Assembly (NCBI GenBank): GCA_965370805.1
Contig: CBDUVZ010000020.1
Location: 1-31,519, forward strand
Direction of reading: 5' to 3'
DNA: 31,519 nt
From: CBDUVZ01 sp965370805
GTDB lineage: Bacteria > Hydrothermota > Tepidihabitantia > Tepidihabitantales > Tepidihabitantaceae
Shown: positions 23,631 through 28,560 of the stretch, one piece after another
How the letters are laid out: each line of letters opens with the position of its first letter
How positions within the stretch are numbered: the first letter of the stretch is position 1
Translations under genes and position numbers: made by a program
Notes under the pieces: generated by a model
The model's input: only the letters and a program-made list of their open reading frames with translations
Told to the model about the DNA's origin: nothing
Databases searched by the model: none

Positions 23631-24845
23631 CTAGCTGATTTCCGCGTTCTTGAGGATGAACTTGAGCACTTTGTCCCGCAGCATCCGGCTGCGCGACGAC
23701 GGGTTGTCCAGGAGCGGAGCTACTTCCTCGACCGAACGTCCGGTGCCCCTGACGAGTTCCTCGATCTGCCGTTGGACTTCGTCTTCGGTCACTTCGATAC
23801 TTTCATTGTCGGCAATCCGGGCGGCGATGATATCGAACTTCGCCCATCTCACGGCAATCGGGGTGAGGCGTTTCGTCGTATCCTCGTCCGCCGGCAGCCG
23901 GTACTCCTCACGCATCCGCTCGAAGTTGACCCGGACCCAGGTGTCGGGAGGCTCGAAATCGTGCTCCCTGGTCAGGTAGTCGAATATCTGGTTCTTCAGT
24001 CCGTTCTCCACCAGCCGGACCCGGTCCGACATTATCTGCTCGTTGATCTCCTTGCGCAGGGCGTCGAGGTCGTCGAATCCCAGGTCTTGGGCGAATTCCT
24101 CGTCCACTTCGGGCAGGAGTTTCTCCTTGACCTCGCGTACCACGAAGCGGTAGGTGCCTGCCTTCCCGGCCAGGGCTTTCTCCGGGTGGTCGGCGGGCAT
24201 CTCGACTTCCACCGTCAGGTCGTCGTCGGCCTTGACCCCGACCAGCGCCTTGTTGACGGCCTCGAAGCTCATCTTGTCGCCGACCTCAATCATCACGTTC
24301 GTCTTCCTGTCGCCGACCGGCTTGTCGCCGTCGGACAGTTGGTAGTCGACGACCACGAAGTCGCCCTGCTTCGACTCGCGGGAGACGGCCTTGAACGTCG
24401 CGCATTTCTCCTGCAGGCCCAGAAGCCGCTTCTCGAACTCCTGGTCGAATCCCTTCGGCTCTTCTTTCTTCAGCTTCAGGCTGCTGTAGTCCTTGAGCTC
24501 GAATTCGGGGAAGACCTCAACGCTCAGCTTGAACGTGATTGTCTTGTCCGGCTTGATCTCCAGGTCGGTCAGTCGCGGCCGGGCGGCCGGTTTGAACTTC
24601 TGTTTCTCCAGCACTTCGGTTATCGCCGACTCGACAAGCTCTTCGACCGCCGCGGACTCGAGTGGCTCGCTGAACCGCCGGACCAGGACTGCGTGCGGCA
24701 CTTTGCCTTTGCGAAACCCATCGACTTCGGCTTTGTCCTGATACTCTTCGAGCAGTTCGCTGACGCGCGACTTCAGCTTCTCAGGCTCGATTACGACGTC
24801 GATTTCGCGCAGCCAGCTCTTGGGTGTACTGACCTTGGTTTCCAA
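23631..24845 (-). CDS. tig: Trigger factor
   Basis: Trigger factor (404 aa from the start chosen) is the ribosome-bound chaperone that meets nascent chains at the exit tunnel. The N-terminal ribosome-binding domain has the signature GFRKGKVPHAVLVRRF. The FKBP-type middle domain begins at SKQGDFVVVDYQLSDG and runs to AGTYRFVVREVKEK. The C-terminal helical domain has FAQDLGFDDLDALRKEI and ends in VLKFILKNAEIS. TTG 24845 is preferred because AAGGAG (24852-24857) is 6 bp upstream; an in-frame TTG at 24851 touches that site. The tig-clpP-clpX order is the conserved bacterial one. tRNA-Leu lies 41 bp upstream with no separate promoter visible between. Confidence 0.95.
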   Translation of the reverse strand: METKVSTPKSWLREIDVVIEPEKLKSRVSELLEEYQDKAEVDGFRKGKVPHAVLVRRFSEPLESAAVEELVESAITEVLEKQKFKPAARPRLTDLEIKPDKTITFKLSVEVFPEFELKDYSSLKLKKEEPKGFDQEFEKRLLGLQEKCATFKAVSRESKQGDFVVVDYQLSDGDKPVGDRKTNVMIEVGDKMSFEAVNKALVGVKADDDLTVEVEMPADHPEKALAGKAGTYRFVVREVKEKLLPEVDEEFAQDLGFDDLDALRKEINEQIMSDRVRLVENGLKNQIFDYLTREHDFEPPDTWVRVNFERMREEYRLPADEDTTKRLTPIAVRWAKFDIIAARIADNESIEVTEDEVQRQIEELVRGTGRSVEEVAPLLDNPSSRSRMLRDKVLKFILKNAEIS

Positions 24846-24886
24846 ACGCAACTCCTTCAGTCATGATATTCCATTCAGTTGGCGGA

Positions 24887-24968
24887 TGCGAGGAGGGGGA
24901 GTTGAACCCCCATCCCTTTCGGGACTGGATCCTAAATCCAGCGCGTCTGCCAGTTCCGCCATCCTCGC
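24887..24968 (-). tRNA. tRNA-Leu (anticodon TAG)
   Basis: An 82-nt class II tRNA on the minus strand. The acceptor GCGAGGA pairs with TCCTCGC and discriminator A is at 24887. The anticodon arm CTGGA-TTTAGGA-TCCAG gives anticodon TAG (reads CUN). A short variable arm CCCGAAAGGG and the T-arm GGGGG-TTCAACT-CCCCC complete the cloverleaf. CCA is not encoded. Its 3' end lies 41 bp before tig. Confidence 0.95.
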
Positions 24969-24978
24969 GCCGGGGGTC

Positions 24979-25006
24979 AGTATAGACGGAGCAGGGAAAG
25001 TGTCAA
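24979..25006 (-). promoter_or_regulatory. Promoter of tRNA-Leu (and probably tig-clpP-clpX)
   Basis: On the minus strand TTGACA (25001-25006), 16-bp spacer, TATACT (24979-24984), 10 bp before the tRNA 5' end. It is close to consensus and is the only strong promoter seen upstream of tig. Confidence 0.8.
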
Positions 25007-25029
25007 CGGGGGAAGGACATGAAGGCGGA

Positions 25030-25665
25030 GGCGGGCCGGAATAGACCACAGATGAACACGGGAGGAGAAGTCAGAGTGCAGAAGGCAGAACCGCAGACAG
25101 GAGATAACCGCCAAGGCCGCCAAGTACGCCAAGAGAGGAGTTGTCATTGCGAGCGGAGCGCGGCAATCTTCCCTCCTTCAATCTGCAATCCGAAATCTCA
25201 AATCGCCCTTGAACCCTTGGACCCTAGAACCCTGGAGTCCTTGGACCTTTTCCTCTTGTCATTCGACACTCGGCATTCGGAATTGTGCTAACCGCCAAGT
25301 GCGCCAAGGCTGAGGACCGGAGCGGAGAGGAATCTTACCACAAAGGCACGAAGAACACGAAGTCAGGTAGCCGGAGCGGAAGGAATAAACACCAAGTGCA
25401 CCAAGGACACCAAGAGAAAGAAACCACGGATGAACACAGATGAGAACCGGAAGTCCGAATTCGGCATTCGCAATTCGGCATTCGGCATTCCCTGATAGTC
25501 TGCAATCACCAATCTGGAATCCACTATCCCTCGATGCGTAGCCTCACCTTGGAGGGGAGAACCCTTGGACCCTGGACCCCTTCCTGTCTTCAGCGTTCAG
25601 CGGTGGGCGCTTGGGCTCGGATAGAGTGTTGCGTCACTGACCTCCCGATGCCAATAGTCTCTCGT
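25030..25665. repeat. Gene-free stretch built of short dispersed repeat phrases
   Basis: No gene is supported. The stretch strings together short phrases, several of them small tandem repeats. They are ACCACAGATGAACAC (25049), ACCGCCAAGGCCGCCAAG (25107), CATTGCGAGCGGAGCG (25145), CAATCTGCAATCCGAAATC (25179), CCTTGGACCC-type repeats (25213-25245) and CGGCATTCGGAATT (25270). Then come ACCGCCAAGTGCGCC (25291), GGCACGAAGAACACGAAG (25345), ACCAAGTGCACCAAGG (25391), CCACGGATGAACACAGATG (25423) and repeated TTCGGCATTCG (25459-25492). Many of these phrases also occur at 263-510, 27700-27745 and 31380-31470. Confidence 0.65.
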
Positions 25666-25705
25666 TATGTCCCCGGAACTCCGAATTCCTGTCCCCGGAA
25701 TTCCC

Positions 25706-25733
25706 TTGACAGTCCATGCCGTACCGGTAGTCT
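25706..25733 (+). promoter_or_regulatory. Promoter before the restriction-type gene relic and HTH gene
   Basis: TTGACA (25706-25711), 16-bp spacer, TAGTCT (25728-25733), 11 bp before GTG 25745. A good promoter left in front of a gene fragment; it may now drive the small HTH gene. Confidence 0.6.
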
Positions 25734-25744
25734 CGGGGGCAACG

Positions 25745-25978
25745 GTGAATGGTCTAGCGCCCGACTCGGTCAAACGGCTGGTCGAGACCTTCGACCGCAA
25801 CCTCGCATCCTACCATACCCCGGCTTGCAGCGAGACCCAACTCCGCCGCGACTACCTCGACCCGTTCTTCGATGTCCTCGGCTGGGACGTCGCCAACTGG
25901 AGTCGAAGTGCAGTACAGCCACGCACCGTCCCTGCAACACCCGTGTACCGGGGTAGCTTTCTTTCGAAGAATGCCTAA
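25745..25978 (+). pseudogene. N-terminal relic of a restriction/methylase-type protein
   Basis: From GTG 25745 the frame gives 77 residues. The first ~45 (SVKRLVETFDRNLASYHTP, ETQLRRDYLDPFFDVLGWDV) match the usual N-terminus of large restriction or BREX-like enzymes with a nuclease/N6-methylase fusion, which normally continue for 900 or more residues. After GWDVAN the sequence changes to unrelated residues and stops at TAA 25976-25978. The relic keeps its promoter. Its stop overlaps the ATG of the next gene by 8 bp, so it could now act as a translated leader for that gene. The frame is open back to 25667, but the homology starts near GTG 25745. The family assignment is from pattern memory, moderately sure. 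Confidence 0.6.
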
Positions 25979-26174
25979 GCTCCACACGACCGAGTCTGCC
26001 GCTGCCTTCCTGGGTGTGACGCCAGCGAGAGTGAGGCAGTTGATATCGGGGCAGAGGCTCAAGTCAGAGAAGCACGGCAGGGATCACCTCATTCGGGATG
26101 CCGACCTGAGGGACTTTGCGGCGAGTCCGAGGCGGCCGGGCCGGCCGGCAAGAAAAGGCTTGCGCAAGCGTTAG
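25971..26174 (+). CDS. Small excisionase/MerR-type helix-turn-helix protein
   Basis: A 67-residue DNA-binding protein. HTTESAAAFLGVTPARVRQL is a winged HTH_17/excisionase-type motif, followed by the wing LKSEKHGRDHLIRDADLRDF and a Pro/Arg/Lys-rich basic tail. Such small proteins act as excisionases or as regulators of plasmid, phage or restriction genes. It starts inside the end of the upstream relic (8-bp overlap) and ends 19 bp before the methyltransferase gene, so control of the restriction-modification pair is the most economical idea; this is inference. There is no good Shine-Dalgarno. Confidence 0.7.
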   Translation: MPKLHTTESAAAFLGVTPARVRQLISGQRLKSEKHGRDHLIRDADLRDFAASPRRPGRPARKGLRKR

Positions 26175-26187
26175 GATTGGGTATAGT
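26160..26187 (+). promoter_or_regulatory. Leaderless-type promoter of the methyltransferase gene
   Basis: TTGCGC (26160-26165), 16-bp spacer, TATAGT (26182-26187), 6 bp before the ATG at 26194. The -35 lies within the 3' end of the HTH gene, which could allow feedback by a DNA-binding product. Confidence 0.6.
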
Positions 26188-26193
26188 GGGCGT

Positions 26194-27093
26194 ATGAGAG
26201 CCAAACGCAAGTCGCCCGCAGGAAGGGCAACAACCGAGCTTGTTCTCTCCGCTCACCTGGGAGACAACGCAGACGTCTTTCCGGACGTGCTGAGGCTTCA
26301 CGTGCCGCGCGGATCGAAGGTGGCCGACGTGACCTATGGCAAGGGCGTATTCTGGAAAAGCATCTCACCCGAGGAATACCGGGTGCTGCCGACTGACCTG
26401 AAGACAGGTGTTGACTGCCGCAGTCTGCCCTACGCGCGGGGGACGATAGACTGCGTTGTCCTGGACCCGCCGTACATGGAAGGCCTCTACCGGAGCGACG
26501 ACTCACTGGCCGGGAATGGGACCCACTCGTCATTCCGCGACCACTACTCGAACGGGGACCGTCCGGCCGACCTGAAGAGCAAGTGGCACAACGCTGTGCT
26601 TGAGCTGTACGTCCAGGCTGCCGCCGAGGCGAAGCGGGTGCTGAAGCCCGACGGAGTGCTGATTGTCAAGTGCCAGGATGAGGTCAGCGCTGGCGTACAG
26701 CGCATGACACACGTAGAGATAATCATGAATCTTCTGCGACTCGGGTACTACGCCAAGGACATCTTCGTAATGGTCCGGCGCAACAGGCCGGGGGTGACGC
26801 GCATAGTGAAGCAGCTACATGCCAGGAAGAACCACTCCTACTTCTTGGTGTTTCAGCTTGGGGCGACGAAGTCGAAACTCAGTTCGGTCAAGATCATGCA
26901 CGACCTGATAGACGGTCGAGAAGGGGAATTGGACTTTGAAGGTACGGAGGCGTCAGCGGCAGGGTCACGGGCATCAGTGTCGCCAGAAGCTGCCGGCGAA
27001 TCGCAGGAGAGTAGTTCCGATAGCTACTGCGTGGCAGATCGGAGTTCAAGGCGAAAGCGAACCGCCACTTCTCCTCGAAGGCGAAGAGGTTGA
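26194..27093 (+). CDS. DNA methyltransferase (DPPY type)
   Basis: A 299-residue S-adenosylmethionine-dependent DNA amino-methyltransferase, probably the modification enzyme of a type II system. A motif-I-like segment DVTYGKGVFW (residues 45-54) precedes the catalytic DPPY (91-94, in VVLDPPYMEGLYR). AKRVLKPDGVLIVKCQDEV is the usual motif VI region and YFLVFQLG the end of the fold. The motif order (I before IV) and DPPY fit N6-adenine or N4-cytosine methylation. ATG 26194 sits 6 bp after a -10 box. The core ends near residue 250. The last ~50 residues (SRASVSPEAAGESQESS and a run of Arg/Ser) are low-complexity and lie antisense to the convergent nuclease gene (overlap 26894-27093), as if an original stop was lost. 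Target site unknown. Confidence 0.82.
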   Translation: MRAKRKSPAGRATTELVLSAHLGDNADVFPDVLRLHVPRGSKVADVTYGKGVFWKSISPEEYRVLPTDLKTGVDCRSLPYARGTIDCVVLDPPYMEGLYRSDDSLAGNGTHSSFRDHYSNGDRPADLKSKWHNAVLELYVQAAAEAKRVLKPDGVLIVKCQDEVSAGVQRMTHVEIIMNLLRLGYYAKDIFVMVRRNRPGVTRIVKQLHARKNHSYFLVFQLGATKSKLSSVKIMHDLIDGREGELDFEGTEASAAGSRASVSPEAAGESQESSSDSYCVADRSSRRKRTATSPRRRRG

Positions 27094-27496
27094 CGGCAAT
27101 GATGTCAAACTCTCCGACTTTCAGGCACGTCGTGACGACCTTCCTTCCGCCGCGCAGGGCGACCTCCCGGCGGTCGCTCGCATCACACTGGTACTTTCCT
27201 GTGTAGCCAGTCTTGGTTTTCCTGATGCTGTTGGTCTGCAGTGACTTGCATTCAACCGAGAACTCGCGGCCCCGGTACGCGAAGGTCAGGTCGTTCTTGC
27301 GGCTGCGGTCGTGGTCGTCGGCCTTGTGGACGCCTTCGAATGCCGGGTCAGAGAAGTGCATCTTGCGCAGCTTGTACTCAGCGACATATCCCAGCATGAG
27401 CCCGCGCATGCTCGGGTTCCGCTCGACGATCTCGGTGAGTTCCCGTTCGGTCAGCCCCCACCGCTTGAGGATGCTCTTGCGCTGCCTTGGTGACAT
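26894..27496 (-). CDS. Putative type II restriction endonuclease (PD-(D/E)XK fold)
   Basis: A 200-residue protein convergent with the methyltransferase. It has a PD-(D/E)XK-type active site: Asp69 in KNDLTFAYRGREF, then Glu82-Cys-Lys84 in FSVECKSLQ, the spacing of many restriction enzymes. The fold continues with GEFDIIAVNLFAFEEKWRFAF. The N-terminus is helical and basic (SPRQRKSILKRWGLTEREL). ATG 27496 is chosen because GGAG lies 8 bp upstream; an upstream GTG at 27505 is in frame. Its 3' third overlaps the methyltransferase reading frame by 200 bp on the other strand, and the nuclease frame looks the more protein-like of the two there. No sequence specificity can be inferred. The pairing with a DNA methyltransferase supports the role. 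Confidence 0.7.
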   Translation of the reverse strand: MSPRQRKSILKRWGLTERELTEIVERNPSMRGLMLGYVAEYKLRKMHFSDPAFEGVHKADDHDRSRKNDLTFAYRGREFSVECKSLQTNSIRKTKTGYTGKYQCDASDRREVALRGGRKVVTTCLKVGEFDIIAVNLFAFEEKWRFAFALNSDLPRSSYRNYSPAIRRQLLATLMPVTLPLTPPYLQSPIPLLDRLSGRA

Positions 27497-27505
27497 GGTT
27501 TTCAC

Positions 27506-27971
27506 TCCATTTCATTGGCCTGCGACGTTGATGCACGGCAAGCATATGCGCACTCGGGGGCATGGTCAACGGCGGCACCGCTGGTCCGGGGAAAACCCTG
27601 GACACTTCCCCCTTTACGCACTTCCGATTCCGGTTGAGTCCTATCCATCCAAACCCGTCTGTCCGTCTTTCCTGTCAATCCTCATGGCGGCGGGCGTTGC
27701 GGATTTGAGATTGTGGATTGATGATTGCGGATTGCTGTTTTCGCGTCCGGGTGTCACTGGTTCCATTGACAGGAAGATAGAACGAATCCGGTCCGATGTC
27801 AAGTCAGTGCGCGCACCAGCGTCAGCGTCGCGGCAGTCTCAAGCGCGAAGCTGCCGCTTTGCCTTCCCGAAGCGTCGCTTCGGGTGGTACAAAGCGGCAG
27901 TCCGTTCGGCTACGTTCAGGGCAGACTTGCTGCCGCAGTCCAAAGCCCGGCGGGCTTGTCGGCGGCAGCAT
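27506..27971. repeat. Gene-free stretch with dispersed repeats and a nested hairpin
   Basis: No gene is supported. At about 27695-27745 GGATTTGAGATTGTGGATTG and following bases repeat, in reverse orientation, the CAATCTGCAATCCGAAATC phrase of 25179. From 27828 (GCAGTCTCAAGCG) the sequence parallels 497-690. A nested hairpin spans 27851-27900: outer arms CTGCCGCTTTG (27851-27861) and CAAAGCGGCAG (27890-27900), inner arms CCCGAAGCG (27866-27874) and CGCTTCGGG (27876-27884), all perfect. The right end (CGGCGGCAGCAT) borders the 12-bp array as at 12618-12629. Confidence 0.6.
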
Positions 27972-28223
27972 GGGCGCGGCTCTGGGCGACATTCCGGGCG
28001 AAGCTGGCGGCGGGATTAGCGACGTGATTCGGGGCGAAGCTGAGGGCATCAGTCGGGATGCGACTGGCGACGATTCTGGCGACGGGATTAGCGACGCGAT
28101 TCGGGGCGAAATTGGGGGCGAAACTGGCGACGAGATTAGCCACGCGATTGGCGACGAAGCTGACGGCGGGATTAGCGACGAGGTTGGCGACGGTTCTGGG
28201 GAACAATGTAGGCAACATCCTGG
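27972..28223. repeat. Degenerate 12-bp tandem array, 21 units
   Basis: The 252 bp divide into exactly 21 units of 12 bp without a single indel. Examples are GGGCGAAGCTGG, CGGCGGGATTAG, CGACGTGATTCG, CGACGCGATTCG, CGACGAGATTAG and CGACGAAGCTGA; the consensus is near [CG]G[AG]CGNGATT[AGC]G. No two neighbouring units are identical, so this is not a young microsatellite. Several frames stay open, with four-residue patterns (such as GEIGGETGDEIS or LATR repeats), but none looks like a real protein. The last three units are part of the module shared with position 91. Confidence 0.85.
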
Positions 28224-28359
28224 GCGGGGGAGGGGGTTTTGGCCGGACCCGGCTAACAGGCTATAAGTGAGGAGGTTGCGCGGAATTCCGGCTTGCGACC
28301 AATGAGACAATATTGTATCATGTGCTGATGGAGACCTGTACATGAACGGTCAGGATGAC
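28188..28359 (+). repeat. Conserved 170-bp module, copy 2
   Basis: Direct repeat of 91-262, aligned without gaps. It has the same order: array tail, G-rich tract (GGG C GGGGG A GGGGG), the block GGACCCGGCTAACAGGCT, palindromes CGGAATTCCG and ACAATATTGT, promoter, GGAG site, start codon (ATG 28342 here, TTG in copy 1) and the codons for NGQD. Identity drops beyond the fifth codon. Confidence 0.8.
28293..28321 (+). promoter_or_regulatory. Promoter inside module copy 2
   Basis: TTGCGA (28293-28298), 17-bp spacer, TATCAT (28316-28321), then GGAG 8 bp before ATG 28342. The spacer contains the palindrome ACAATATTGT, which could be an operator for the HTH-like product once encoded downstream. Confidence 0.5.
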
Positions 28360-28473
28360 CGATTCAGGTTCTCGGTAGAGCTCGGCCGGCGGTTGCGCGA
28401 ACTCAGGCAGGAAGTTAAGAGCCAGAAGCTAAATGGGCTGGGGGACACGATCCTTATCCTCAGGGCGGGATAA
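28342..28473 (+). pseudogene. Truncated XRE-like HTH gene start
   Basis: ATG 28342 opens a 43-residue frame whose first 25 residues (core RFSVELGRRLRELRQE) look like the start of an XRE-type helix-turn-helix regulator, just before the recognition helices would follow. It then runs into unrelated sequence and stops at TAA 28471-28473 inside a palindromic element. Promoter and ribosome binding site are intact. The XRE assignment rests on a short segment. Confidence 0.45.
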
Positions 28474-28485
28474 GGTCATGTCCCC
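28441..28485. repeat. Palindromic element flanked by GGGGACA/TGTCCCC
   Basis: An imperfect 45-bp palindrome. The left arm is GGGGACACGATCCTTATCC (28441-28459), the loop TCAGGGC, and the right arm GGGATAAGGTCATGTCCCC (28467-28485). Arms pair except for one mismatch and one bulge. GGGGACA-ended palindromes of this kind are typical of REP-like elements mobilised by REP-associated tyrosine transposases in other bacteria; no such transposase is in this window. It truncates the HTH-like frame. It could also act as a terminator upstream of the promoter at 28511. Confidence 0.6.
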
Positions 28486-28510
28486 GATGCGTGATGCGTC
28501 GAGCGTTCGG

Positions 28511-28539
28511 TTGACATTTGCCGGGTTGTTCGGTAGTAT
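28511..28539 (+). promoter_or_regulatory. Promoter of the TonB-dependent receptor-like gene
   Basis: Perfect TTGACA (28511-28516), 17-bp spacer, TAGTAT (28534-28539). The predicted start of transcription is near 28546, so the leader before TTG 28561 is only about 15 nt and holds no Shine-Dalgarno. Confidence 0.7.
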
Positions 28540-28560
28540 CTGCGTTGTAATACATCGTGT

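Noticed and set aside
24862..24864. ATG 24864 as the trigger factor start
   Set aside because: It is out of frame with the tig reading frame; TTG 24845 is in frame with a properly spaced AAGGAG.
23616..24866. 416-codon open frame on the plus strand opposite trigger factor
   Set aside because: Leu/Val/Asp-rich mirror frame; the minus strand carries unmistakable trigger factor.
24887..27506. Integration of the accessory island into tRNA-Leu
   Set aside because: The island lies on the 5' side of the tRNA, no integrase is present, and no duplicated tRNA end was seen near 27.5 kb.
27972..28223. CRISPR array
   Set aside because: Units are 12 bp, adjacent and degenerate, with no constant repeat separating unique spacers, and there are no cas genes.
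27796..28266. Protein with four-residue repeats encoded by the 12-bp array
   Set aside because: Several frames are open on both strands because a 12-bp repeat without stops opens frames trivially; the sister array at 12630 has stops in the corresponding frame after its ATG.
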